Shown here: positions 25,151 through 33,535 of the stretch, one piece after another
How the letters are laid out: every line of letters starts with the position of its first letter
Position numbering within the stretch: position 1 is the stretch's first letter
Source: Oceanococcus sp. HetDA_MAG_MS8
GTDB taxonomy: Bacteria > Pseudomonadota > Gammaproteobacteria > Nevskiales > Oceanococcaceae
Assembly (NCBI GenBank): GCA_019192445.1
Contig: JAHCMK010000003.1
Location: 62,001-126,000 of the forward strand
DNA: 64,000 nt
Direction: 5' to 3'
Notes under the pieces: generated by a model
What the model was told of the DNA's origin: nothing
What the model saw: the letters and a program-made list of their open reading frames with translations, nothing else
Database searches by the model: none
Program-made: the position numbers and the translations under genes

Positions 25151-25756
25151 CTACCCGGACTCGACCGGTAGCAACAAGGCATCGAGCGTTGCCTTACGCT
25201 CCAAAGCCAGCGTTCGGAATCTACGCAAATCTCGGCGCACACGAGCGAGTTTGGCCTCGCTGGCTGCGAGGTCAGCCTTCATACTGGAAAGCTCCGCATC
25301 CGCGGTGCGTTGCTGTTGAATGGAGTCGTGGAGCTGGTCCGCCAAAAGCGCCGCATTTGCTTGGGCTGACGCTGTGGTCTCGTCGGACTCGGCCAAGCGT
25401 TCGTCCAGCTTCTCTCGACAGTGCGATTTCGCTGCATCCACAAACTCACTGAGTAGCGCCCGAACTCTCGCCTCAAACGCTGGCGACATCTGTACCCAAC
25501 TTCGCAGTGACTGTTCGGCAGCTAGCTTTGCAACTTGCTGGCGGGCATTGACCGCTCGGGCTTTGCGCACGCCGCCTGCGGCACGGCAAATATCTGTCAC
25601 ACGTGGGATGCGTCCAGACTGCTGGTAGATCGAGATCGCAACATCACGAAGCTCAGCATCTGTAATCGCAGCGGCGGGCGCTGCAGCCGCGTCGGAACCG
25701 GGAACGCTGTCGTGGTTCCCGGTTCCGGGTTCCCGCTCAAGAGAGGAAGTCGTCAT
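25151..25756 (-). CDS. KfrA-like DNA-binding coiled-coil protein
   Basis: 201-residue protein. The region about 33-90 (ELRDVAISIYQQSGRIPRVTDICRAAGGVRKARAVNARQQ) fits the KfrA/plasmid replication-region DNA-binding fold. Residues about 115-185 form a long heptad coiled coil (Ala/Gln/Glu-rich, TADAELSSMKADLAASEAKLARVRR). KfrA proteins act in plasmid or integrative-element maintenance and autoregulation. It overlaps the upstream membrane-protein gene by 20 bases and is the last gene of the minus-strand module that begins with the excisionase. Confidence 0.7.
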   Translation of the reverse strand: MTTSSLEREPGTGNHDSVPGSDAAAAPAAAITDAELRDVAISIYQQSGRIPRVTDICRAAGGVRKARAVNARQQVAKLAAEQSLRSWVQMSPAFEARVRALLSEFVDAAKSHCREKLDERLAESDETTASAQANAALLADQLHDSIQQQRTADAELSSMKADLAASEAKLARVRRDLRRFRTLALERKATLDALLLPVESG

Positions 25757-26012
25757 GGCTTGCTCCTACAGTTGTGATGAATGCGATCGCTGCGATAGTT
25801 GCCACTGCTGTTTCATGGTCAAGGATTGAGAGAACCAGCAAAGCAAGTCCCACCGCGCTTGCGACTCCAACAGTCTCGAAGAGTGGGATCCATTCGCTGT
25901 CCCGCCAGCGTTGCGGCAGTACCGGTGCAAGCACCGCTACGAGTGTGCTGATCAGGCCCAACCATCCAACGACAGTAATGAGCTCGACCAACTCCGGGTG
26001 AATGCCGTTCAT
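25737..26012 (-). CDS. small inner-membrane protein, 91 aa
   Basis: 91-residue protein with three hydrophobic segments (about 10-32 ITVVGWLGLISTLVAVLAPVL, 45-63 and 66-85). The start overlaps the HD-protein stop by 4 bases (ATGA), and the end overlaps the KfrA-like gene, so it is embedded in that operon. Not recognised. Confidence 0.6.
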   Translation of the reverse strand: MNGIHPELVELITVVGWLGLISTLVAVLAPVLPQRWRDSEWIPLFETVGVASAVGLALLVLSILDHETAVATIAAIAFITTVGASHDDFLS

Positions 26013-26932
26013 GCCGCATTTCCGAGAGTTGGCGCGAAGTACTCGCGCGCTGGGCCTGAGTTGTCCAGCACCACGTGACGCCCGAGGCGCGTGCCAAAGA
26101 CCTCGGCAACGCTCTCATTGCATGTTGCGGCCGAAAACTGGTCAGCAGAACGTAGACAGTGGATGAGTCGGCCCGATTCGCTCGGGTGATGCCGGTGCCC
26201 GTACAGGCAGTACTCGACAGCGTCTGCCAACTCCGGCGCCTCTCCCGCCAAGCTGGCTAGTGGTGCGCGTAGCAGTTCGATCGCCGCAGCTTCATGGCGT
26301 AGCCGCACGGGTTCTATCTGCGGTTGGCGTAGTGGCGGTACGAGTTTGCCCACGTCGTGAAGCAACGCCGCGACAACCCCCACTTCGACCTGCCATCGCG
26401 GCAATGGAACGGGTCCGACTGCCTGACGATGAAAGAGCACGGCCACTTCAATGCTATGGGCGGCAAGACCACCGGCGAATGCGTGGTGGTTTGCCCGGCT
26501 AGCGGGCGCCGTGAAGAAGCCGCATCCAACCTGTCGTAGTTCGAATGCTTGCCGCAGAAACCTCCGAAGGTTTGCGTCTTCGACCGGGGCCGCAGCAAGC
26601 TCTAGCTGCTCGTCGACTGACAGTTCGTCCGCGAGAGAATCAAGCGCAGCACTGCTGGCGCGCACGACTGGAAAGTGATCCAAGCGCCGGGTGCATAGCG
26701 CTTCAACGAGCGGCAGGCCGTCGATCAGCTCGCTGCTGCACACACCCTCGACAAGGTGATTCGGTGACTTCCCGAACTCTTGAACGTCTTCGCGATCGAT
26801 GTCGAGCGCAAATTCGCCGCGCCGCGACACCATGTGGATAATCTGCGAGCGGAGCAAGCCTTGGGAGTCGCGAAGTATCCGAAGGCGCTCGGCCACTACG
26901 CGAACGTGAGTTCCCGCAGCTAGGTATCCCAT
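26009..26932 (-). CDS. HD-domain protein resembling the TraI relaxase N-terminal domain
   Basis: 307-residue protein. The HD-type patch is clear: AGGLAAHSIEVAVLFH, then VAALLHDVGKLVPPLR (His-Asp) and EYCLYGHRHHPSESGRLIH. This order matches TraI_2-type domains of ICE relaxases, which carry an HD-like fold. The protein lacks the C-terminal part of full TraI, so it may be a stand-alone or truncated relative, or an HD phosphohydrolase. It overlaps both neighbours (13 and 4 bases). The mobile-element role is inferred. Confidence 0.65.
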   Translation of the reverse strand: MGYLAAGTHVRVVAERLRILRDSQGLLRSQIIHMVSRRGEFALDIDREDVQEFGKSPNHLVEGVCSSELIDGLPLVEALCTRRLDHFPVVRASSAALDSLADELSVDEQLELAAAPVEDANLRRFLRQAFELRQVGCGFFTAPASRANHHAFAGGLAAHSIEVAVLFHRQAVGPVPLPRWQVEVGVVAALLHDVGKLVPPLRQPQIEPVRLRHEAAAIELLRAPLASLAGEAPELADAVEYCLYGHRHHPSESGRLIHCLRSADQFSAATCNESVAEVFGTRLGRHVVLDNSGPAREYFAPTLGNAA

Positions 26933-27201
26933 TGGTCACTCTCCCAAAGCGCAAGCCGCCGCTGAAGGCGCGCCCGCAGCGTGGCCGGCGAGGCACCTTT
27001 TGAACCGGCCTCCTGACTGTGCAGCCACTCACCGACTGCCGCGGCATTGTCCGCTGAGCAGTCCGCGCCAAGTGGCATGACGAGTTCAGTGCTGTCGGCA
27101 CGCATACCAATGCTCGAAAGCAGCACTTGAATCATGCGAGCTTGAATCGTCCGTTCTGCGGACTGCCGCATCAGCTTGGTCAGTGTTTCTTCGCCGATCA
27201 T
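26920..27201 (-). CDS. hypothetical 93-aa protein of the integrase module
   Basis: 93-residue, mostly helical and slightly basic protein (MIGEETLTKLMRQSAERTIQ at the N-terminus; ATLRARLQRRLALWESDQW at the C-terminus). No known motif. It overlaps the HD-protein start by 13 bases, so it belongs to the same transcript. 72 bases separate it from the integrase stop. Confidence 0.6.
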   Translation of the reverse strand: MIGEETLTKLMRQSAERTIQARMIQVLLSSIGMRADSTELVMPLGADCSADNAAAVGEWLHSQEAGSKGASPATLRARLQRRLALWESDQWDT

Positions 27202-27273
27202 CGTGCTGCCTCCGCAAGTACTCGGCTTAGAACCAAAAAGCTCGTGTATCCAATGAATCCCAGTGTGTTGTCG

Positions 27274-28533
27274 CTAGGCATCCTCAGCCTCCTCGACGCC
27301 GCCGTGCATTGCAGCTGAAACGAAGCTATCGAAGGCGGACCCGTCACGCCGTGTGAGGTTGGGTACATAGCGCGAGTAGACGCGAAACAGCATCTCCGTC
27401 GTCGTGTGACCCAACTGCCGGGCGATCCACTCGGGTGCTTCGCCAGCAGCCAACCACAACGTCGCGCAGGTGTGGCGCATCTGATACGGCCGACGATCCT
27501 CGATGTCGAGATGCCGCAACAGGGGCTTCCAAACGCGGTTGACGAAGTTCTGGTTGTTCACGGGCCCGCCAGCACGTGTCGCAAAAACGTACTGGTCAGC
27601 AAATTGCCTGGGGTTGGCATCGAAACCTTCTGGCTTCATCTGCTCTAGCGCCTCGATCACGGGCTGCGCCAGGTCAATCTCACGCTGGGAACCATCCGTT
27701 TTGGTGTACTCCGTCCGGCCGTGGCTGTAGGTCTCCCGAACCAATAGTTGCCGGCGGTCAAAGTCGACGTGCCGCCACTTCAGCCCATGGACTTCGCCGG
27801 AGCGAAGCCCTGTGAGAAATCGCAGTGTGAGGTAAGGTCGATAGTCTTCCCGCGCAGCGTCCAGAATCTGGCGCATCTCCTCGACGGTAAACGGCTGAAT
27901 ATCCGTCTTGCGAACCTTCAGCCGCTTGACGGATGCACACGGATTCGGGGCACCGGTGATGAGCGATGCCTCTTCCATGATCATCCGGAGAATGCCGATG
28001 ACACGGTTCACGGTTGCCGGCTTGAGCTTGCGCTCGCTCTTCCCATTTCCACCGCAGGTCACGCGTTCTGCGTTCACCAAGTCCGCACGAAACGCGAGCA
28101 CCGCATCGCGATCAATCTGATCGACGGTCTGATCGCCGAATGCTGGCAACAGATGCCGATCGAGAATGGAGTCCACTGCAGTGCGATAGGAGTCCCGCCA
28201 CTCAACCTGCTTCTGGTGCTTCCACTTCTCAACCAGCTCAGAGAACAGCGGAGCAGGCTCTGTGTCGGCATGCCGTGATGCGACTTGGAGAGGGCTCCCA
28301 CCGCGCGATGGGGTATCAAAATCGCGTGCACGGCGGCTGTCAGGGAAGTAGCGGGCGTAGTCGAACACGCCCTCGACGATGTCTCCTTCGATGCGCGCCA
28401 GGACCTTCTCCATGCGCTTGCGATTGGTCGCGTTGTCAGGAAGCCGTGTGTACTCGCGACACCGCGTCTTCCGATAGCGAAAATCGAAGTACAGCATCCC
28501 CTCTCGGACTGCAATGCTACCCATGGCAAACAC
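27274..28533 (-). CDS. tyrosine-family integrase
   Basis: 419-residue phage/ICE integrase. The N-terminus has a DUF3596/Arm-type DNA-binding domain (FDFRYRKTRCREYTRLP), a core-binding domain spans about 95-200, and the catalytic domain follows with Arg in LTGLRSGEVHGLKW, the box YQMRHTCATLW, HTTTEM in QLGHTTTEM and the Tyr nucleophile in FRVYSRY. Start ATG at 28533 overlaps the excisionase end by 17 bases; ATG four codons later is possible. With the excisionase this is a complete integration/excision pair, independent of the large recombinase module. Confidence 0.93.
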   Translation of the reverse strand: MFAMGSIAVREGMLYFDFRYRKTRCREYTRLPDNATNRKRMEKVLARIEGDIVEGVFDYARYFPDSRRARDFDTPSRGGSPLQVASRHADTEPAPLFSELVEKWKHQKQVEWRDSYRTAVDSILDRHLLPAFGDQTVDQIDRDAVLAFRADLVNAERVTCGGNGKSERKLKPATVNRVIGILRMIMEEASLITGAPNPCASVKRLKVRKTDIQPFTVEEMRQILDAAREDYRPYLTLRFLTGLRSGEVHGLKWRHVDFDRRQLLVRETYSHGRTEYTKTDGSQREIDLAQPVIEALEQMKPEGFDANPRQFADQYVFATRAGGPVNNQNFVNRVWKPLLRHLDIEDRRPYQMRHTCATLWLAAGEAPEWIARQLGHTTTEMLFRVYSRYVPNLTRRDGSAFDSFVSAAMHGGVEEAEDA

Positions 28534-28753
28534 CGCCTGATGCCATCGGGATGCACAGATCGTTGTCAGCGATGGGCTGAAACATGTCGCTCTCGATGGT
28601 TTCCCAGAGATACAGAATCTTGCGCCCGCCGAACGGGCGGACGTAGTGGCGGCCCTCCAGCAGCACCGAATCCTTGAGTCGGTTGCGGATCGTGCGGACG
28701 TCGTACTTGATGCGCTCAGACAGCTCAGCTGTCGTCAAATAGGTCTTGCTCAT
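28517..28753 (-). CDS. excisionase-like small DNA-binding protein
   Basis: 78-residue protein with a winged-helix/MerR-like fold at the N-terminus (TYLTTAELSERIKYDVRTIRNRLKDSVLLEGRHYVRPFGGRKILY), typical of Xis/AlpA-type recombination-directionality factors. It overlaps the integrase start and is divergent from an XRE gene, across an operator-rich gap. Likely controls excision of the element. Confidence 0.75.
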   Translation of the reverse strand: MSKTYLTTAELSERIKYDVRTIRNRLKDSVLLEGRHYVRPFGGRKILYLWETIESDMFQPIADNDLCIPMASGGVCHG

Positions 28754-28785
28754 GCTATGTTCCCTCTCTGTGGCCTAATGCAAGT

Positions 28786-28867
28786 AGCAGGTGACACATA
28801 TTTGCATCACTTGCTGCTCATTATAAGCATCATGGGATGCATGTCAATAGCATTTGAAACATATTTG
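28786..28867. promoter_or_regulatory. operator region between excisionase and XRE genes
   Basis: Inverted repeat AGCAGGTGA (28786-28794) / TCACTTGCT (28807-28815), 8 of 9 positions matched with a 12-base spacer. A direct repeat ACATATTTG occurs at 28796-28804 (inside the spacer) and 28859-28867. Located in the 122-bp divergent gap, this is the probable binding region of the XRE protein encoded at 28876. Confidence 0.55.
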
Positions 28868-28875
28868 TTGCAGAT

Positions 28876-29115
28876 ATGATCCGATTCCGCCTCTCAGAAC
28901 AGATCGCAGACAAGCAATACCGGGACGGGGAGGTTCTTTCGGTAAAGCGGATCGCTGACGAAACGGGGCTCCACCGGATGACGCTGTCGCGTCTGATGAA
29001 CCAGAAGGGGTACAGCACCAGCACTGAAGTGCTGGACAAGCTATGCAACTACTTTGAGTGCGGCATTTCAGACTTGGTCGAGCACATTCCAGAAAACAAG
29101 AGCACCGACGAGTAA
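28876..29115 (+). CDS. XRE/Cro-CI-type regulator of the integrase module
   Basis: 79-residue helix-turn-helix protein (GEVLSVKRIADETGLHRMTLSRLMNQKGYSTSTEVLDKLCNYFECGISDLVEHI), resembling small Cro-like regulators of the YozG/Cro-CI type that take control of their own operon. Divergent from the excisionase, so it probably sets the integrated/excised balance. The ATG at 28876 is the only sensible start. No toxin partner is evident. Confidence 0.8.
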   Translation: MIRFRLSEQIADKQYRDGEVLSVKRIADETGLHRMTLSRLMNQKGYSTSTEVLDKLCNYFECGISDLVEHIPENKSTDE

Positions 29116-29217
29116 TAACTCCGCTGTCGCGATACTCAGCTTGAGATGGTCACTCCTGAGGACGGCGCGAGACTTCACGAGCGCGCCTAGCAAACCGGCA
29201 GGTTCAAACGCGCCGAG

Positions 29218-29679
29218 CTATGCCAGTCGTATCCCGGGCGTCGGGTATAGCAGCAAACTATCCGACCGGATTCCCATAACCGCCGGCGGCTTAGCGCCAA
29301 TGAACCACGGCCTTGGTGCCAGAGCGAGTGGCATTGCTGTCCAATCTAAAGCGACGTTTCTTGGGCCCTGGCCTGACGCGAATTCATCGGCAGTCTTGTC
29401 GCCTGGGTAGCCGGCAAGCCGATCAAAAAATCGAAGTTCGTCCACTGAGAGGAGTGCTTGGCCAACGTGCTGCACACCTTCTTCGGCGAAAACGAGATGA
29501 GCCATCAGCCAATCGCCAACGCACCAGTGGAGCAGGCAGATTTGAGCAACCGCAATTTGGATCTCTACGTCACCGGCTGGATCAGGGTCTAGACAAAGGT
29601 CTAAGCCATACAGTGGGAGATCGTTCGCTGGGTGCGTGGCTTGTTTTGGGAATGCTCGCAGATCAATGAGTGTGGTCAC
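29218..29679 (-). CDS. hypothetical protein, about 153 aa
   Basis: A minus-strand frame open from 29709; the GTG at 29679 has a GGAG 7 bases upstream and is the better start. The product is hydrophobic in places (VEIQIAVAQICLLHWCVGDWLMAHLVF) and includes VDELRFFDRLAGYPGDKTADEFASGQGPR. Length and composition are protein-like but no family is recognised. It lies isolated between the integrase regulator and the WYL gene. Could be a remnant. Confidence 0.4.
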   Translation of the reverse strand: MTTLIDLRAFPKQATHPANDLPLYGLDLCLDPDPAGDVEIQIAVAQICLLHWCVGDWLMAHLVFAEEGVQHVGQALLSVDELRFFDRLAGYPGDKTADEFASGQGPRNVALDWTAMPLALAPRPWFIGAKPPAVMGIRSDSLLLYPTPGIRLA

Positions 29680-29709
29680 CGCGTTCTCCAGTAGATAGGG
29701 AGAACACAT

Positions 29710-30038
29710 TCTCTGTCAGACCTCCCCATTCGCATGGCGGGAAAGTGCCAAACACCGGTCAGCGGCCACCACTGAGCGGGGCTTCGATATTCCAAAGACG
29801 CAGGGTCACCTCTATTCCTGCCATGCGACAAGCAGCGACCTACTCAGTTGCACGAGTTTCATCTTCTGTGAACTGGTGACAGAAGCCCTCATCTGAGGCG
29901 ACAAACTTACGGACAGCACATGCCAAGCTGTATGGCCTGAAACTCAGTGCAGTGTGGGGTTGCACAGCTGCGATACAACATAGATCGCCCATGCGATAGC
30001 ACCAGCACCGCCCGGCAAACACGCCACGGGGTAGCCCA
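29710..30038. other. gap without a supported gene
   Basis: About 330 bases between the orphan frame and the WYL regulator. A Cys-rich minus-strand frame (29840-30076) runs through it but overlaps the WYL coding end and lacks protein character. No repeat, terminator or RNA gene was recognised. Confidence 0.4.
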
Positions 30039-30860
30039 TCAGGTCGACCCGAACGTCGCCCAAGGCGCCAAGTCATCGGCGTTCATCAACACGAGCTGGT
30101 AATCCGGTGGCTGGTGAGCGTCGATATGAGTCGCCACGCGTAGGTCCTGGAGTACAAACGGGATCAGGGCCCGCCGACATCGAATGATGCGTCCTGCGGT
30201 CCCGCGGAACAGTTCGTTGCGGATCACCTGTTCCTGGCCGCTCGTAAGGCCCGGGTGGGCCATCAGGCGCAGATCGGCCGACTCGCTCCAGTCGACGTCT
30301 TCTGGGACCTCGGCGACGGCAGGCTCACCGTCGTGTGCCAGGAGCATGCGGCCCAAATTGAAGTTGCGGTGCTCACCGCGCAGCACGTCGAAAGCGCGCA
30401 CATGCCAGCGCCGGCCGCCACGGACGAACGCATGGGGGTAGATGGTGCGCTCCACACCCTCAGGACGAGTCATGGAGTGATAGATCACCAGCACGCCGTT
30501 GCCAGCGGTGGCAGCCGTGTGCAGAGCGCGGTGCAACTCGGCATCCACATCGGTCAGATCACGGTGGGCGTCTTCAACCACCGCCACCGACCGGCCGGCC
30601 ATCTCCATGTAGGCGTTGAACCCGCCCTCGAACACCGCCGGTTTGAACTTGGGCCCAGCGATCCAGGTGCCGCGGTCCCCGTTGCCGGCCGGCTTCACGG
30701 TGGTCGGGTGAGACTCCCTGATCTCGGCCAACATCCGACTGGCCTGCACCTGCTGAACGCCGAAGTGCTCCCGGAGGCGTTGGTTGCTGATACGGCCCTC
30801 GTAGAGCAGAACTGCTTCCATGAAGCGCTGACGCTCCTCGCTGTTATTGGGCCTGGTCAT
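30039..30860 (-). CDS. WYL-domain transcriptional regulator (BrxR/CapW-like)
   Basis: 273-residue protein: N-terminal winged helix (about 5-60, EERQRFMEAVLLYEGRISNQRLREHFGVQQVQASRMLAEIRE), a central WYL domain with RRWHVRAFDVLRGEHRNFNLGRML, and a C-terminal WCX-like region. This three-part layout is that of BrxR/CapW repressors that keep defence systems silent until an unknown ligand binds the WYL domain. It is divergent from the Wadjet operon, with a 35-bp palindrome in between. The ATG at 30860 is used; the frame is open to 30956, but that would run into the operator. Confidence 0.82.
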   Translation of the reverse strand: MTRPNNSEERQRFMEAVLLYEGRISNQRLREHFGVQQVQASRMLAEIRESHPTTVKPAGNGDRGTWIAGPKFKPAVFEGGFNAYMEMAGRSVAVVEDAHRDLTDVDAELHRALHTAATAGNGVLVIYHSMTRPEGVERTIYPHAFVRGGRRWHVRAFDVLRGEHRNFNLGRMLLAHDGEPAVAEVPEDVDWSESADLRLMAHPGLTSGQEQVIRNELFRGTAGRIIRCRRALIPFVLQDLRVATHIDAHQPPDYQLVLMNADDLAPWATFGST

Positions 30861-30913
30861 GCGATGGGCATGTTGTGATCTGGATCGGTCGGCACTGCAG
30901 GGGCTTTCCTGTT

Positions 30914-30948
30914 CGTATCTTATAAGATAAGTTATCTTAAATGATACG
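30914..30948. promoter_or_regulatory. 35-bp palindromic operator between WYL regulator and Wadjet operon
   Basis: Centred at 30931. The core AAGATAAGTTATCTT (30924-30938) is a perfect 7-1-7 palindrome, and the outer arms CGTATC (30914-30919) and GATACG (30943-30948) are symmetric about the same centre. An additional perfect palindrome TATCTTATAAGATA (30916-30929) overlaps the left half. Likely the WYL repressor site, covering the promoters of both directions. Confidence 0.75.
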
Positions 30949-30967
30949 CCCTCCACAACGAAGCCGC

Positions 30968-31369
30968 ATGGCCATCGAACTGCTCGTCGATAACCGCAAA
31001 CTGCCCAGCCGCCTCATCGACGTCCTGAAGCGTGTGCCTAAGCCCGGATTCGTCTGCGAGTCCTTTGCGGACTCCATCCGGAAGGTAGTGCAACGCCTGC
31101 GCCACGGTGACGACCTTCTGGTGCCGATGTTCGGCGGGTACTGGCTGCCCGGAGAGCTCGCGGTAACGCCTCCGCGTGAGTCAGCGTGGTGGGCCTGTAA
31201 GAGCAATATGGAATTCAACACGATTGTCAGCCCAGACTTGATCCAAGCGCTACGCAACCCAGGAGCTCTGGATCGGGACGACGAGGTCAACGAGAAGCGC
31301 TTCGCCGACTGGAAGGAATATGCCTACCGGCTGGGGCCGGCGGCGCGGGGCCCCAATGAACATCCGTGA
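30968..31369 (+). CDS. unknown 133-aa protein, first gene of the Wadjet operon
   Basis: 133 residues from ATG 30968 (142 from ATG 30941, which lies inside the operator and so is less likely). Sequence features: IELLVDNRKLPSRLIDVLKRVPKPGFVCESF, then LVPMFGGYWLPGEL and a basic-acidic C-terminus. No known domain. It overlaps the jetA start by 14 bases and is separated from the WYL gene by the operator, so it is co-expressed with jetABCD. Standard Wadjet type I operons as I know them have four genes, so this would be an added component. Confidence 0.65.
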   Translation: MAIELLVDNRKLPSRLIDVLKRVPKPGFVCESFADSIRKVVQRLRHGDDLLVPMFGGYWLPGELAVTPPRESAWWACKSNMEFNTIVSPDLIQALRNPGALDRDDEVNEKRFADWKEYAYRLGPAARGPNEHP

Positions 31370-32822
31370 GCGCGCCAACCGTTACGAGCGGCTGAGCAAG
31401 CATGCGGCGTGGACGCTGCTGAAGGCCTCGAAGTCCTCCTACACCCTGGCTTTCCTCGAGTCCCTGTTCGTCGATAACTCGGAAGTGCCGGTGGCTCAAG
31501 CGCATACCGCGCTGAACGCCTACCTGGCCGATTGGCAGTCCGGGTGGGCCGACACAGACGTCAACGCCAAGGTGCTGCTCCGGCAGTGGACTGCGGCCGG
31601 GTACATTCGGGATCAGGATGGCCACTACGTAATGACCGACGCCTGCGCGACGGCGATTTCGTTTGCCAGCGGATTGGATCGGCGAGAGATCGCGGCCACC
31701 GCCACGCACCTGAAGATCATGCAGGACTCCGTGGACGACCTGCTCTACGCGCTCTCCGAGGATCAGAGCGAGCGCAGTGACATCGTGCTGGCCAAGATGG
31801 AAGAACTGCGGGCCGAGCACGAGCGCATCATGGCGGGAGACTTCGAGCTGCCGAGCGACCAGGAGCAGAAAGAGGCCGTCCGCCACATCCTGGCGGCTGC
31901 CACGCGGCTGGCGGGCGACTTCAGGCTGCTGGATGACCAGTACCGGGAGCGTAGTCGCCTGCTGTTCGAGCAGATCAACGCCAGCGACGATGGGCGCGGC
32001 GCGGTGATCGAGCAGGCACTGGACAACGAGGACGCTATCAAGCGGACGCCAGCGGGAATGGCCTTCGAAGGCTTCTATGACCTGCTCGCCAACTCCCATT
32101 TGCGCCAGGAGTTCCAGGCCAAGCTCAAGCGCCTGTTGGAATCACCCGCGGCACGCTTCCTCGAACCCGGCGAGAGGCGTTTTCTCAAACGCCTGACATC
32201 CGAGTTGATGGCCGAGAGTGGGCGGGTTCGCAGCAGGCGCAAGCGCATGGGTGCTGCGCTGTCGGGCTACGTGCAGACGGCCAACCGAGCAGACCGCGTG
32301 GAGATCGATCGGATGCTCGCTGAGGTCAAACGTCTTGCGCTGGAAATCGCCAAGGGCGTGGATGTGTCGCCGCACCACAAGATGCGGTCGGTAGCCATCA
32401 ACACTGGCAGTCTGGCGCTGTACTCGCCGGACGCGTTGCGTCTGGCAGCGCCCAAGCACGTGAACTTTGACGTCGAGGTTGTCACCCACGAGGTCGATGA
32501 CGACCTAAGCGACGAGCAGATCGAGCGCATGTCGACCTTCCAAGTACTAGCCCTGGCCAAGCGTATGGCCGAGTTCATCGCGTCCCAGTCCGGACAGACG
32601 GCAACCGTTGGCGATTACGCCAAGGCGTCTCTCATCACCGGCGGGCTGGAAGAGCTGATTGGGACGTTCCGGGTGGCCAAGGCAGTCGGCGGGCTGGACC
32701 TGCAGATGACCGAGGAGATTGAGTTCTGGACCAAGGCCGGCGAGCGCTGCCGCGCGACAGTGCCGGCGATCCTCATGGGAACGGACCGGTTCCCGGATGA
32801 CCTACGTGAGCTGAACCTATGA
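31356..32822 (+). CDS. jetA: Wadjet JetA (DUF3375, kleisin-like)
   Basis: 488-residue DUF3375 protein, the MksF/kleisin-like subunit of the Wadjet SMC complex. It is largely helical, with an acidic coiled region (EELRAEHERIMAGDFELPSDQEQ) and LAKRMAEFIASQSGQTATVGDYAKASLITGGLEELIG near the C-terminus. JetA bridges the JetC SMC arms. The ATG at 31356 is preferred over the frame start at 31320. It overlaps the upstream unknown gene by 14 bases and jetB by 4. Confidence 0.9.
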   Translation: MNIRERANRYERLSKHAAWTLLKASKSSYTLAFLESLFVDNSEVPVAQAHTALNAYLADWQSGWADTDVNAKVLLRQWTAAGYIRDQDGHYVMTDACATAISFASGLDRREIAATATHLKIMQDSVDDLLYALSEDQSERSDIVLAKMEELRAEHERIMAGDFELPSDQEQKEAVRHILAAATRLAGDFRLLDDQYRERSRLLFEQINASDDGRGAVIEQALDNEDAIKRTPAGMAFEGFYDLLANSHLRQEFQAKLKRLLESPAARFLEPGERRFLKRLTSELMAESGRVRSRRKRMGAALSGYVQTANRADRVEIDRMLAEVKRLALEIAKGVDVSPHHKMRSVAINTGSLALYSPDALRLAAPKHVNFDVEVVTHEVDDDLSDEQIERMSTFQVLALAKRMAEFIASQSGQTATVGDYAKASLITGGLEELIGTFRVAKAVGGLDLQMTEEIEFWTKAGERCRATVPAILMGTDRFPDDLRELNL

Positions 32823-33535
32823 GTGGTGATGACCTGACGACGCCTGTGACCGTTGATGCGGTCCCGCCCGAGCAGAACCGCGGGACCACAGACGTTGAAG
32901 CCGCCGGCGTGAGTCTGGGCGACTCCGCTGAGATCACGTTACTGCGAAAGGCGCAGCAGTGGTTACTGGGTCACGGTGTGGTCTACCACTCGAAGCACCC
33001 GGAGTTGTACCGTGCATTGACCGGCAGCCAGGCCTCCGTACGCACCCTGCTCAACGAGCTGGGTCTCTCCATGACGGTGGAGGAGACGGTGGGCGTGGTG
33101 ATGCTGCGCTTGCCGACCCCCGACGATGACGAGGACGAGGATGCCCACCCCCTGGTTCGGCGCTCGACCCTGTCGCTGACCGATTCGCTGACGGCTGTCG
33201 TGCTGCGTGACTACTACCGAGAGCGCCAGGCCCAGCAGGACATCACCATCCAGGTCGACTTAGAGACGCTGCAACAGCGCCTGCAGCCGTTCATGGCCAT
33301 CTACGACAGCAGTGAGGCGCTGTTCAACAAGAAGGTCGGCGCGGCGGTCGATCGATTCAACAAGTGGCACATTCTGAACAAGGTTCGCGGTCAGGATGAC
33401 GTCTACGAGATCACGCCCGTCATCGCCATCGTAGTGGACGCCCGGTGGCTGACCGGGCTGGTGAGCGAGTTCCGGGAGCTCGCCGAGAAGAAAGCGGGCG
33501 CGAACGCCGTCAATGAGGAGGCAGCCGATGGCTGA
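32819..33535 (+). CDS. jetB: Wadjet JetB (DUF4194, MksE-like)
   Basis: 238-residue DUF4194 protein, counterpart of the MksE/KITE subunit that binds the kleisin. Recognisable stretches are LLRKAQQWLLGHGVVYHSKHPELYRAL, LRDYYRERQAQQDITIQVDLETLQQRL and FNKWHILNKVRG, in the tandem winged-helix layout of KITE proteins. It overlaps jetA by 4 bases and jetC by 8. Confidence 0.88.
   Translation: MSGDDLTTPVTVDAVPPEQNRGTTDVEAAGVSLGDSAEITLLRKAQQWLLGHGVVYHSKHPELYRALTGSQASVRTLLNELGLSMTVEETVGVVMLRLPTPDDDEDEDAHPLVRRSTLSLTDSLTAVVLRDYYRERQAQQDITIQVDLETLQQRLQPFMAIYDSSEALFNKKVGAAVDRFNKWHILNKVRGQDDVYEITPVIAIVVDARWLTGLVSEFRELAEKKAGANAVNEEAADG

Noticed and set aside
29840-30076. Cys-rich minus-strand frame beside the WYL gene
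   Set aside because: Overlaps the end of the WYL coding sequence and lacks protein character.
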